Assembly (NCBI GenBank): GCA_026390555.1 | Contig: JAPLFS010000076.1 | Coordinates: forward strand, 17,172-81,171 | Source of the DNA: Pseudomonadota bacterium | Lineage (GTDB): Bacteria; Bdellovibrionota_C; UBA2361; OMII01 | DNA: 64,000 nucleotides | Direction of reading: 5' to 3' | In this document: positions 29,115-38,297 of the stretch, in pieces | Numbering within the stretch: position 1 is the stretch's first letter | Layout of the letters: each line of letters opens with the position of its first letter | Translations under genes and position numbers: made by a program | The notes under the pieces: generated by a model | Told to the model about the DNA's origin: nothing | Database searches by the model: none | What the model saw: the letters and a program-made list of their open reading frames with translations, nothing else

Positions 29115-30368
29115 TCAAGTTAGGGTGTCTTTCGTAATACCTCTAACGATACTGTCTACGATGCTGCGTGAGATCTGCGCTTTATGCGCAGTTCCAATCT
29201 GCTCCTCTTTGCCATCTTTGCTAACGATCCAGACGCGATTTGTGTCGTGATCGAAAGCCTCGTGCGCCAAGTTCCCAACCATTAGATCGGTGTTCTTTGC
29301 ACTTAATTTATGGCGTACCTCGTTTAAGAGCTCCTCCTCATCCCCCGTTTCAACGGCGAACCCAACCAGAAAGGGACGCGCTGTCTTACCCTTTTGAATG
29401 CCGATACTTTTAAGAATATCTAGGGTTGCTTTAAGTTCAAGTGCGCGCGGCTCGTTCGATTTTTTAATCTTTTTACTGGATGGATCTGCCGGAGTATAGT
29501 CAGCAACCGCAGCCGTTGTAATAACAATATCAAACTGCTCGGCTGCCGCACCAAACCCAGATATGGCCCGTTGCGTCATCGCCTCGTACATCTCAGCCGC
29601 TGAGGTAACCGCGACACAGGTAATATCACGGGGTATATATGGCGTACGACCAAGGGGTCCATGCACAAGCGTTACCTCGGCGCCCCGTCTATAGGCCTCC
29701 TTTGCAAGTTGAATCCCCATTTTTCCAGAAGAGCGATTTGAGATATACCTGACCGGATCGATCGCCTCACGTGTTGGACCGGTTGAGATCAGTACGCGCT
29801 TGCCAGCTAAGTCCTGGGGCGCGACTGCGCGCCGAAGGTGCGAAAATATCTCGCGCTGATCAGCTAATCTGCCACGCCCTAACCAACCGCAGGCGAGTGG
29901 CCCAGAATCTGGCTCAACGAAATGCACCCCACGTTGCTGAAGCCGCATAATATTATCGATAGTGGCTGGATGATCGTACATATTAACGTTCATCGCGGGA
30001 GCCACTACTACTGGCGCCTTAGTTGCAAGGGCAACAGCCAAAAGCGGCGACTCTGCAAACCCGTACGACAACTTGGCGATCAGATCTGCACTGGCCGGTG
30101 CAATCAACAACACATCGGCCCAATCTGCAAGTTCGATATGTCCGATAGCGCCCGACTCAGTCTCGTTCCAAAAGGTGTTGGTTACGGGCTTACCGGTAAT
30201 AACCTCCAGGGTAAAGGGGGTCACGAATTTAGCTGCGGAATCGGTCATAACGACCCGCACCTCACAGCCATGCGTTATAAGGTAGCGCGCAAGTTCTGCA
30301 CTCTTGTACGCCGCAATAGAGCCACTAATACCTAGTACGACCTTAGTTTTCTTACGCACCAACTTCAT
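29115..30368 (-). CDS. coaBC: bifunctional phosphopantothenoylcysteine decarboxylase/synthetase (CoaBC)
   Basis: About 417 residues from the chosen start. The CoaC flavoprotein domain begins VVLGISGSIAAYKSAELARY and contains the PAMNVNMYDHPA segment. The CoaB synthetase domain starts near GKRVLISTGPTREAIDPVRYISNRSSGKMG (key residues STGPT and NRSSGKMG). Together they make 4'-phosphopantetheine from 4'-phosphopantothenate and cysteine in CoA synthesis. The open frame extends to 30437, but that would overlap the upstream hydrolase gene; the ATG at 30368 gives the normal family N-terminus (MKLVRKKTKVVLG) and avoids overlap. Confidently identified; only the start is a choice. Confidence 0.95.
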   Translation of the reverse strand: MKLVRKKTKVVLGISGSIAAYKSAELARYLITHGCEVRVVMTDSAAKFVTPFTLEVITGKPVTNTFWNETESGAIGHIELADWADVLLIAPASADLIAKLSYGFAESPLLAVALATKAPVVVAPAMNVNMYDHPATIDNIMRLQQRGVHFVEPDSGPLACGWLGRGRLADQREIFSHLRRAVAPQDLAGKRVLISTGPTREAIDPVRYISNRSSGKMGIQLAKEAYRRGAEVTLVHGPLGRTPYIPRDITCVAVTSAAEMYEAMTQRAISGFGAAAEQFDIVITTAAVADYTPADPSSKKIKKSNEPRALELKATLDILKSIGIQKGKTARPFLVGFAVETGDEEELLNEVRHKLSAKNTDLMVGNLAHEAFDHDTNRVWIVSKDGKEEQIGTAHKAQISRSIVDSIVRGITKDTLT

Positions 30369-30375
30369 CTGACCG

Positions 30376-31014
30376 TTATACCAGAAATGGGTTGTTTTTG
30401 CGCTCCCTGCCGACAGTGGTGTCATCACCGTGACCACTTAGGACGCTTGTTTCGTCCGCTAGGGTAAGTATATTTTGCTTAATAGATCTAATTAGTTGCT
30501 CGTGATTGCCACCCGGCAAATCGGTTCGTCCAATAGATCCAGAAAATAGTGCGTCCCCGCTAATTACCGTGTTTTCTTCTGGAAAATAGAAGCTTACATG
30601 CCCCGGGGAGTGCCCAGGGGTAAAGAGCACCTGCGCCCGATGTGGGCCGACCGTCAGGGTCTCACCCCCCTGAACGGCGATATCGGGCTCCGGACAGTCG
30701 TGCCAGTCGGCAAGCGGTAGTCCGTACATCTGAGCTATTGTGCGCACCTTAGAGCGCATCACCTGCTCGTTTGGATGGGCTATTAGGGGGCACTTTAGCT
30801 CCTGCAAGAGCGGCGCTACCCCGCCACAATGATCTAGATGCGAATGGGTTAGCCAGATCTCCTTTACCCGAAGCCCCTCTCTACGAATAACCTTCAGAAT
30901 TTTATCGGCGTCACCCCCTGGGTCAATAACAACACACTCCTTGTCTGTATCGCTCCAAACTAGGCGCGCGTTCTGCATAAATTCTGTTACTAGGACCGTC
31001 TCTATTTTTAGCAT
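30376..31014 (-). CDS. MBL-fold metallo-hydrolase (glyoxalase II-like)
   Basis: 212 residues. The metallo-beta-lactamase signature THSHLDHCGG (HxHxDH) lies near residues 56-65, with a further ligand in TPGHSPGH (about 133-140), an Asp in ISGDALFSGSIGRTDLPGG and a final SGHGDDT. These are the zinc ligands of the glyoxalase II-type hydrolases. Substrate cannot be named; many such proteins are thioester or glutathione-persulfide hydrolases. It lies 4 bp after the amidase gene and 7 bp before coaBC's chosen start, part of a leftward run. Confidence 0.88.
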   Translation of the reverse strand: MLKIETVLVTEFMQNARLVWSDTDKECVVIDPGGDADKILKVIRREGLRVKEIWLTHSHLDHCGGVAPLLQELKCPLIAHPNEQVMRSKVRTIAQMYGLPLADWHDCPEPDIAVQGGETLTVGPHRAQVLFTPGHSPGHVSFYFPEENTVISGDALFSGSIGRTDLPGGNHEQLIRSIKQNILTLADETSVLSGHGDDTTVGRERKNNPFLV

Positions 31015-31018
31015 TCTG

Positions 31019-32320
31019 TTACCTTATTGCCGCCCGCAGCTGCGAGGGAGTGCTGTGTTTTGCATCAGAGAGCAAAAAATTAGCTATGCCGTACGCTATA
31101 CCGTTAGCAAGTGAATCTCTAAACTGATCGCGCGAGAGCTTGGCCCCATCCTCAGGATGATCCACAAAGAACATCTCAATTAAGCTGCACGGCATATGCG
31201 CCCCGACCAGAACAAAGAAGGGCGCTTTCTTAACACCTAGAAATCGGGCCTGCCGATAGGTTGGAGCAACCGTGGCCTTAACTGAGTTATTAAGCGTGCG
31301 GGTTAACTGCATTGAATCCTCAAGCTTTCCGCTCTGAATTAGATCACTTAACATAAATGAGAGATCATCTAGATCGCCCGCCGCCGCTATGCCGTTCTCA
31401 CGCTCGGCGAGCTTGCGACTCGCCGCATCGTTAGTATTATCTAAGTAATAGACCTCCAGCCCCCTACCGTCATGATCGGCTGAGGCGTTTACGTGCAGAC
31501 TTATAAAAGCCGAGGCATTCTTTGCATTTGCGTATGAAGTTCTGCGCGCCAGCGGCACAAAATCATCATCCTCACGGGTTAGGAGCACCGGAATCGAATA
31601 ACGCTTAACAAGTAACGTTCGTACACGACGCGCTATATCAAGGGTAATATCCTTCTCTAGAGCTCCGCTGTGGCCCACAGCTCCTGCATCATATCCGCCG
31701 TGTCCAGGATCGATCACCACCGGCCGTAGGCTCCACCTACGGTTAAACTGAGTTGACTTTACGGGTCGTGGGGTCTCTAGATCGTTAGTGGGCATAAGAA
31801 CCTGGAAGGTTCCATTACGTAAGCTCTGCAACCGCTGCTGCGCTATCTGGCGAGTCGGCCCGGAACTCTCCGCAGCACGCTGATAGATAGCGCGAACGTT
31901 GCTCGCACTAGCACCCTTCGTTATCTCAATATCACCAAGTAAAACCAAAGCCGCACCCTGCTCCCCGTCCTGATTTCTGGCGCTAACTAAGGGCTCTAGG
32001 GTTGCTGCGGCACGGGTCAGGTAAGGTTTTTGCTGCGTGATATAAAAGAGCCTTAGATCGGTATCAGCCGAATAGATTCGCAGGCGCGCGAGATCCTCCC
32101 TAGCACGGGACTTTAAAAGGACCGTTTGCATCTGAGAGGCTAGCTTGCTCCATGCCTGCTTATAGTCTGCTCCATCTCCTAGCGGGTCGTTATTACGGAG
32201 GCGTAGATACTCGCTTCGTAGAGCTGCTACGGGCCTGGATGATTCTGCTGCTGCCTCTAAGCGCATAATACCGAGTAGGTATAGCGTTAGTATGAATAAT
32301 GAGGTTGCTCTACGCAGCAC
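31019..32320 (-). CDS. N-acetylmuramoyl-L-alanine amidase (Amidase_3)
   Basis: 433 residues. A signal peptide (about 5-24) precedes a helical, TPR-like N-terminal half and then an Amidase_3 catalytic domain from about residue 200. Zinc ligands are visible: VIDPGHGGYDAGA (His), GALEKDI (Glu) and FISLHVNAS (His), with a catalytic Glu in SLIEMFF near the end. It cleaves the bond between muramic acid and the peptide stem, usually at division. The N-terminal domain is not the AMIN domain of AmiC as far as I can see. It begins 1 bp from the mutS end in the same direction. Confidence 0.92.
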   Translation of the reverse strand: MLRRATSLFILTLYLLGIMRLEAAAESSRPVAALRSEYLRLRNNDPLGDGADYKQAWSKLASQMQTVLLKSRAREDLARLRIYSADTDLRLFYITQQKPYLTRAAATLEPLVSARNQDGEQGAALVLLGDIEITKGASASNVRAIYQRAAESSGPTRQIAQQRLQSLRNGTFQVLMPTNDLETPRPVKSTQFNRRWSLRPVVIDPGHGGYDAGAVGHSGALEKDITLDIARRVRTLLVKRYSIPVLLTREDDDFVPLARRTSYANAKNASAFISLHVNASADHDGRGLEVYYLDNTNDAASRKLAERENGIAAAGDLDDLSFMLSDLIQSGKLEDSMQLTRTLNNSVKATVAPTYRQARFLGVKKAPFFVLVGAHMPCSLIEMFFVDHPEDGAKLSRDQFRDSLANGIAYGIANFLLSDAKHSTPSQLRAAIR

Positions 32321-34972
32321 TTACTGTAGCTCCTTTAGCTCATAGATAAGGGCGAGCGCCTCACGCGCACTTATATCATCAACGTTAATCCCCTTGAGGC
32401 GATCCTTAAGCTTAGTTGCAACTGGACAACTCTCCGGTAAGCGAGGCGCAAATAGATCTGGTTGTTGGAGCACCCTGCGCTCAACTGTTTGAGCTGAGCT
32501 GCTGGCCGGCAGACTGACCGGCAGACTCGATAGCACCTCATAAGCACGTTGAATTACCTCAGCCGGAAGTCCTGATAACTTAGCGACCTCTAGTCCGTAT
32601 GAACGGGGTGCGGGGCCAGAACGAATCTCGTGCGTAAAGATAATCTGATCATCTTGCTCTATTGAGCCAACCGAGAGGTTGGCAACACTTGAATGCGCAG
32701 CCTCAAGCGCTGTAATCTCGTGGTAGTGTGTGGCGAAGAGCGTTCTGCATCCAATAGAGAGAGCAAGTTGCTCAAGGATAGCCTGCGCCAAAGATTGACC
32801 ATCGGTCGTAGCTGTTCCGCGCCCGAGCTCATCGATTAATACCAGCGAGCGAGCCGAAGCGTGCGCCAAGATATGTGAGGCCTCACGCATCTCAACCATA
32901 AAGGTTGACTCACCCTCGTGCAGATCATCTGCCGCTCCAAGTCGCGCAAAGACCCGATCGACGATACCAACCCTAGCCGACTCCGCAGGAACGTAGGAAC
33001 CGATCTGCGCCAGAATAGCAATCAACGCAATCTGCCGCAGATAGGTAGATTTCCCCCCCATATTCGGGCCAGTTATAACGAAGCAGGTTGCACCATTAGG
33101 CTTAAATGAAACTGAATTCGGAATAAAGGCCCCCTCTAGTAGGGAGGAGATAATAGGGTGGCGGCCCTTAATGATCTCAAGGGTTGATTCAGCGACTATC
33201 TGCGGCTCGACCCAAGCGTTTCTCTCTGCTACTAGCGCTAGGCTTGCAATACAATCAAGGGTAGAGAGTGCTGCGGCGATACTACGTAGCTCTCCTACAA
33301 AAGCTGAGATCTCACTACGAAGCTGCACAAAGAGTAGCTGCTCACGCCGAACCTGCCGGTCAACGGCCGTAATGACAGAATCCTCATGCTGTTTAAGCTC
33401 CGGTGTTGTATAGCGCTCAGCGTTGCCCATGCTCTGCCTACGCTGGTAGTGCGCCGGAACCTTTGCGCTCTGTGAGGTGGGAACCTCTAGGAAAAAACCG
33501 ATGACGTTATTCGATTTAACCTTAAGGGTAGAGATCCCAGAAGCCCTGCGCTCCTGCCCCTCAAAATCAGTTCGCCAGGTATCGGCGGTCGCTCGAATAG
33601 CGCAGATCTGATCTAGCTCTGCGTCGAATCCAGCTCTGATTACCCCTCCATCGTGGGTTACATGCGGGGGATTATCAACCAATGCACGACTTAGAAGTTC
33701 CAACGCTGCTGTTGGTGGCGTTATGGCAAAGCTCGCCTCCTTAAGTAGCCGCGCAGTTGCTAAGGCGAGCCGCTCCTGAATCCCAGCCATTCTATCCAAA
33801 GTTTCCCTAATGGCCGCCAGATCCTTAGGCGAGGCTATATTAAGCTGAGTTCTGGCCGCCAAGCGTTCAAGGTCACTTAAGCCCTCAAGCTCATGCAGGA
33901 TGCTAGCTGCATGCGGGGTCATCTCGCCTAGCGCCTGTTGTCGTTCAAGGATAGCGTCTATATCTAGTAGGGGCGCAAGGAGCCAATTACGAAGCAGTCG
34001 CGCACCACCAGCGGTGGCGGTAGCGTTAATAAATCCCAGCAACGTTCCGCTGCTTGAGCCATCCTTAGTATTCTGCACGAGCTCAAGGTTTCTACGTGTT
34101 GCCGAGTCGATAACGACGTGACCAGCGGCGCGAAAAAGAGACAGCTCACTAATAGGAATCGGATTACCGAGTGAGATCTCGTCTAAGTAAGCAAAGAGCG
34201 CGCGCGTAGCCCGTTTGCCTGAAACACTAAGGGCGTGAAACTCCGCCGCAGCCTCTGTTGCAAGTCCCCGTTCAAGAGTAGTGGTGCCGGTTGGATCCGC
34301 TCTAAAACGGAGCGCACTAGCGCGTACTGCAGATTCGATGCCACGCACCCAAGAGCTGCGCCTATCAACCTTGTCTATTCTACCGACAGGGTCAATTTTG
34401 TTTCCAAAAGCTGCACGCGGAAGGATTACCTCGTGCGCCATCAAAGTTGCTAGCTCGCGTGGCAGCAGAGCTAGATCGATCGACTCCCTAATACTAACGA
34501 TACCTGTTTGAGGATTCGTGCTGGCCAGGGATGCCGTTCGTCCATCAGCATCTACACCAACTGCCGCAATTAGACTCTCAGATGAGTCCGATGAGATGCT
34601 ATTAAAGAGCCTCATCCCTGGGGTTACAAAACGTTCCAGTGCGCGTTCAACTCCGGCGCCCGATCCGCTCTGACTTACAACGGCGACGGAGAACCCGAGC
34701 GGCAAGAGGCGATCAACGTAGCTATCAAGAACGGAGAGCGGCACTCCGCACATCGGAATTGGGTTGGGACTATTCTTATCACGCGAGGTCAGGGTCAGGT
34801 TAAGCGCCTTAGAGACCGAAACGGCATCATCAAAAAAGAGCTCATAGAAATCACCCACCTGAAAAAACAGGATTGCATCCGGATAGCGCTCCTTATGCTC
34901 AACGTAGCGCTGCATCATTGGAGGTAAGGTGTCTTTATTGGGGGGCAGAGCCATAGTGTGGAATAAAACCAT
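32321..34972 (-). CDS. mutS: DNA mismatch repair protein MutS
   Basis: 883 residues. The mismatch-reading motif F-Y-E is in GDFYELF (42-44 counted from the first ATG), with connector, lever and clamp domains following. The ATPase shows Walker A GPNMGGKST and LIDELGRGT (Walker B and signature), then FATHYHE. The C-terminus contains the short tail of MutS1-type proteins. It recognises mispairs and recruits MutL. A second ATG six codons downstream (MALPPNKD) gives the more usual N-terminus and could be the true start. First gene of the leftward run mutS-amidase-hydrolase-coaBC. Confidence 0.97.
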   Translation of the reverse strand: MVLFHTMALPPNKDTLPPMMQRYVEHKERYPDAILFFQVGDFYELFFDDAVSVSKALNLTLTSRDKNSPNPIPMCGVPLSVLDSYVDRLLPLGFSVAVVSQSGSGAGVERALERFVTPGMRLFNSISSDSSESLIAAVGVDADGRTASLASTNPQTGIVSIRESIDLALLPRELATLMAHEVILPRAAFGNKIDPVGRIDKVDRRSSWVRGIESAVRASALRFRADPTGTTTLERGLATEAAAEFHALSVSGKRATRALFAYLDEISLGNPIPISELSLFRAAGHVVIDSATRRNLELVQNTKDGSSSGTLLGFINATATAGGARLLRNWLLAPLLDIDAILERQQALGEMTPHAASILHELEGLSDLERLAARTQLNIASPKDLAAIRETLDRMAGIQERLALATARLLKEASFAITPPTAALELLSRALVDNPPHVTHDGGVIRAGFDAELDQICAIRATADTWRTDFEGQERRASGISTLKVKSNNVIGFFLEVPTSQSAKVPAHYQRRQSMGNAERYTTPELKQHEDSVITAVDRQVRREQLLFVQLRSEISAFVGELRSIAAALSTLDCIASLALVAERNAWVEPQIVAESTLEIIKGRHPIISSLLEGAFIPNSVSFKPNGATCFVITGPNMGGKSTYLRQIALIAILAQIGSYVPAESARVGIVDRVFARLGAADDLHEGESTFMVEMREASHILAHASARSLVLIDELGRGTATTDGQSLAQAILEQLALSIGCRTLFATHYHEITALEAAHSSVANLSVGSIEQDDQIIFTHEIRSGPAPRSYGLEVAKLSGLPAEVIQRAYEVLSSLPVSLPASSSAQTVERRVLQQPDLFAPRLPESCPVATKLKDRLKGINVDDISAREALALIYELKELQ

Positions 34973-35079
34973 GCATCAGACCTATCGGTAAATAGATTTC
35001 GTTATACGTTCCGGATAAATACCACCTAAGTAAGACCGTTAGTGAGTAGTTTACGCACCTGTGGCATCAGAATAGTAGT

Positions 35080-35478
35080 ATGGATAGATTTCCAGGGGTG
35101 CGGATCGTATTAATAGATGACGAGCCAGGGGTTCTCAGGGCACTGTCGATGCTTCTACAGGCTATGGGGTGCCAGGTAATGCCCTTTTCTGGCCCCAAGG
35201 AGGCCCTAGTATACCTGCAGGCAGGGATTGAAGCGGACCTTATCCTGAGCGATCAGCGCATGCCTGGGATGACCGGCTCTCAGCTCTTTAAGGTACTTAA
35301 GGATGCCGGAATCCTGCTGCCGTTTATCCTGATGTCAGCACACGCCAGTGAATCAGAGATCTCCGATATCATCTCACACCAGAGCAGCACCTTTCTTCCT
35401 AAGCCCTTTACGCCGGACACCCTTAGCAAAAGCATACGGAGCGTTCTGGGAGCGCTGATAAAAGCCGAGGCGATATAG
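35080..35478 (+). CDS. single-domain response regulator (CheY-like receiver)
   Basis: 132 residues, a complete receiver domain with no output domain. The acidic pair is in LIDDEPGV (13-14), the phospho-acceptor Asp is D58 (LSDQRMPG), the switch Ser lies in MSAHA (about 86) and the conserved Lys is in LPKPF (108). No histidine kinase is nearby, so it is an orphan. It may relay phosphate or act by protein contact. It converges on the rpsA terminator and lies alone. Confidence 0.88.
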   Translation: MDRFPGVRIVLIDDEPGVLRALSMLLQAMGCQVMPFSGPKEALVYLQAGIEADLILSDQRMPGMTGSQLFKVLKDAGILLPFILMSAHASESEISDIISHQSSTFLPKPFTPDTLSKSIRSVLGALIKAEAI

Positions 35479-35491
35479 CGTACCACGCACC

Positions 35492-35526
35492 AAAAAAAAC
35501 GGAGGCGGATCACTCCGCCCCCGTTT
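35492..35526 (-). terminator. intrinsic terminator of rpsA
   Basis: On the minus strand a stem (AACGG-GGCGGA with TCCGCC-CCGTT) is followed by eight T residues (complement of 35492-35499). It lies 37 bp beyond the rpsA stop and also faces the convergent response regulator, whose own side lacks a T-run. Confidence 0.85.
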
Positions 35527-35562
35527 CAGGAATTAACTATCTGCACCTTAGCGCCGACAGTG

Positions 35563-37314
35563 TTACTCCTCTTTATCACCACGCATCTGCTCACGGATAA
35601 GGTCTCCGAAGGTGACGCGTTGTCCCTCTTCCTCACCCATGTACTGGTGATCGTATCCACTATCCTTACGAGAACGATCCTTGATAGACCGTGAGCTCAG
35701 ACTGATACGACGCTCGTTGATATCAACGTTTGTTACCTCAGCCTCGACCTTGCCTCCAACTGGGAAGGTCTGCGCAACGTCCTGACCCTTATCAAGTCCG
35801 AGCTGCGAGTTGTGGATTAGACCCTCAACTCCGTTCTCGATCTCAACGAAGACTCCGAACTCGGTAATCGCAGTAACGGTACCGTTGATCTTTGTGCCAA
35901 CTGGATGACGTTGAGCGATAGTCTCCCATGGATCCTGAGATAGCTGCTTAACACCGAGGCTTAAACGCTCATTTGCAACGTCGATATCGAGGACAACCGC
36001 CTCAACATCATCACCCTTCTTAAAGAGCTCCTGGATCTCCTTAGGATCCTTGATCCTCTTGGTCCAAGAGAAATCAGAGATATGAACAAGTCCATCGATT
36101 CCCTCTTCGATACCAACAAAGATACCGAACTCAGTAATCGAACGAACCTTTCCATGAACTCGCGATCCGATCGGATGAATCCTCTGCAGATCTTCCCATG
36201 GATTAGGCATAAGCTGCTTCATTCCAAGGCTGATGCGCTGCTGCTCGGCATCTATTCCTAGAATAACCGCCTCAATCATCTCGTTCTCAGTAACGATCTT
36301 CGATGGGTGACGAACCTTCTTCGTCCAACTCATCTCAGAGACGTGAATAAGACCCTCGACGCCCTCCTCTAGTTCGATAAATGCGCCGTAATCTGTGACA
36401 GACTTAACGCGCCCCTTAATACGTCCACCAACTGGGAAGCGCTCCTGCGCTGTAACCCATGGATCTGGCAAGAGCTGCTTCATACCGAGGCTGACGCGCT
36501 CCTTCTCTGCATCGTACTTGAGCACGACCACCGGAACGCCCTGTCCTACCGAGAGTCTCTCTGATGGGTGATTGATACGTCCCCACGAGATATCGGTGAT
36601 GTGTAGCAATCCATCGATTCCGCCTAGGTCGATGAACGCACCGTAATCCGTTACATTCTTGACGATGCCTTCCATGATCACGCCCTCTTGCAGGACCTTC
36701 AAGGTTGCAGCTCGCATTTCATCGCGCTCGCCTAGCAATACTGCACGTCGCGAAAGGACGATGTTGCCCTTATCACGTGTAATCTTAAGAACCTTAAATT
36801 CGTACTCTTGTCCTAGGAACTTGTCGAGGTTGCGGTGTGGTCGGATATCGATCTGCGAACCTGGAAGGAAAGCAGGAATACCGATATCAACGTGCAAACC
36901 ACCCTTAACTTTCTGGATGACCATGCCCTTAATTCGTCCATTAGTCTTATAGGTATTCTCGATATTCTCCCATACTAGCTTCTGATCAGCCTTCTCCTTT
37001 GAAAGGAGAACCTGACCCATATCATTCTCAAGTGCTAGGATTAATACGTCTACCGAATCGCCAATGTTAATCTGAATTTTGCCCTCGATATGGACAAACT
37101 GCTCGGTTGGGACAACGCCCTCGGATTTGAATCCGATATCAACCGATACCATCTCCCTTCCCACATGCGTTACTACGCCGGGAACGATCTTTCCCGGTCT
37201 CATGTTGTCTACACTTTCGCGTAGGAGATTTTCGAACTCACTCGCAAATGATGATGAGTCGCCTTCGTTGCCTTTGAATCCGCCGAAGGAACCGGATGAA
37301 AATGAACTTGTCAT
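35563..37314 (-). CDS. rpsA: 30S ribosomal protein S1
   Basis: 583 residues, six S1 RNA-binding domains, recognisable by repeated GAFIDLGGIDGLLHI, GAFIELEEGVEGLIH and FGIFVGIEEGIDGLVH segments about every 86 residues. S1 binds mRNA leaders on the small subunit and helps start translation. The N-terminus contains a short Ser/Gly-rich extension (TSSFSSGSFGGFKG) not seen in E. coli S1. A strong terminator follows. Monocistronic by position. Confidence 0.96.
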   Translation of the reverse strand: MTSSFSSGSFGGFKGNEGDSSSFASEFENLLRESVDNMRPGKIVPGVVTHVGREMVSVDIGFKSEGVVPTEQFVHIEGKIQINIGDSVDVLILALENDMGQVLLSKEKADQKLVWENIENTYKTNGRIKGMVIQKVKGGLHVDIGIPAFLPGSQIDIRPHRNLDKFLGQEYEFKVLKITRDKGNIVLSRRAVLLGERDEMRAATLKVLQEGVIMEGIVKNVTDYGAFIDLGGIDGLLHITDISWGRINHPSERLSVGQGVPVVVLKYDAEKERVSLGMKQLLPDPWVTAQERFPVGGRIKGRVKSVTDYGAFIELEEGVEGLIHVSEMSWTKKVRHPSKIVTENEMIEAVILGIDAEQQRISLGMKQLMPNPWEDLQRIHPIGSRVHGKVRSITEFGIFVGIEEGIDGLVHISDFSWTKRIKDPKEIQELFKKGDDVEAVVLDIDVANERLSLGVKQLSQDPWETIAQRHPVGTKINGTVTAITEFGVFVEIENGVEGLIHNSQLGLDKGQDVAQTFPVGGKVEAEVTNVDINERRISLSSRSIKDRSRKDSGYDHQYMGEEEGQRVTFGDLIREQMRGDKEE

Positions 37315-37572
37315 AATACTGTGAACAGCCTGTCTCGATTCTATATTTAATTGTCAAAAAACCCCCACGCCTAGCTAGAGCAATCGAACCGAATTAACAG
37401 CTCCGTGCTAAGGATGAAGGTACTGGATGGTATAATCCTCTCCAGAAAGATATGTACTCGGGCTGTGGGCCATACAGACCCCCCTACCAAGACCCCCATG
37501 TTAGCGCCCTTACAGAACTTTTGCAAACCGCTTATATAAGGGCCGAGCGTTGAGATAGTGGGCTTATTAGGC

Positions 37573-38223
37573 CTAATCTGAGCCATCTTGGGGGTCAACA
37601 CTAAACTCCCGACCCTGCCAGGCGGCCAACAGGTAGGTGGTAAATATCGTATAGTAATCACGCTCCGCTATGCTCAGACTGGGGTTGCTTAATAGCTTAT
37701 CGGTTACGATCTTTAGGATCTTCAGGGTTGGGGTAAGGCCGGGCTGATCAGCATACATCAAGCTACTAAGCGCTGAGGTAGCATCGATTACATCTATCGC
37801 AGGATATCGTTGGCGTAAGACTGTGGCTTCTGTTAGCGGCTCCTCTTGCTTCTTTGTAGTGACCTGCTTTGACTTTAGCTTGCGGCAGGCATCGAAGATC
37901 ATACGCCAGAAGGCCTTACATGAAGGACCATCCTGCTCCTGCTTCATAGCCACCTCGGCTAACGCTGCAAGCTTATCCGCCCTACCATCCTGCTCCATCT
38001 TAGTGCAGATGGCACGGAACTTGGGTTCGTAGCGATCAAACGAATAGAGCTCAAGCTTGTGCTCCACATGGTCCGCTTCAGGCTTACCAAGCGAGTCTAT
38101 ATCCTTTCTCGGATTAAATGGGGGGTCACCAGCAGAAACATCGCTGCAAATGAATGCCGATAGTATGAACAGTAAAATGAGGCTATAAAAAGGGGCACGT
38201 CCGAGCACTACTAATCTGCTCAT
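37573..38223 (-). CDS. hypothetical exported protein
   Basis: 216 residues from the ATG at 38223, which gives a clean signal peptide (MSRLVVLGRAPFYSLILLFI, cleavage near DVSAGD). The open frame reaches 38280, but that extra part is encoded by a tandem repeat and looks non-coding. The mature protein is helical with clusters of charged residues (KLKSKQVTTKKQEEP near 120-135) and one pair of cysteines. No family recognised. It lies 15 bp or more after the pnp gene on the same strand, possibly in its transcript or under the repeat-borne promoter. Confidence 0.55.
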   Translation of the reverse strand: MSRLVVLGRAPFYSLILLFILSAFICSDVSAGDPPFNPRKDIDSLGKPEADHVEHKLELYSFDRYEPKFRAICTKMEQDGRADKLAALAEVAMKQEQDGPSCKAFWRMIFDACRKLKSKQVTTKKQEEPLTEATVLRQRYPAIDVIDATSALSSLMYADQPGLTPTLKILKIVTDKLLSNPSLSIAERDYYTIFTTYLLAAWQGREFSVDPQDGSD

Positions 38224-38230
38224 GACAGTG

Positions 38231-38264
38231 CCCCCCATTATACAGCGCCCCCCATTATACAGCG
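38231..38264 (-). repeat. tandem 17-bp repeat upstream of the 37573 gene
   Basis: Two perfect direct copies of a 17-bp unit (38231-38247 and 38248-38264) and a third partial one ending near 38275. On the minus strand each unit contains TATAATGGGGG, so each carries a -10-like hexamer just before the start codon at 38223. Slippage here could change copy number and expression. Confidence 0.7.
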
Positions 38265-38297
38265 CCCCCATTAATAGCATACCGACCTTGAGTTGGC

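Noticed and set aside
37371..37661. Open frame of 96 codons on the minus strand between rpsA and the 37573 gene
   Set aside because: It overlaps the better-supported exported protein, has no ribosome site or family features, and looks like a chance frame.
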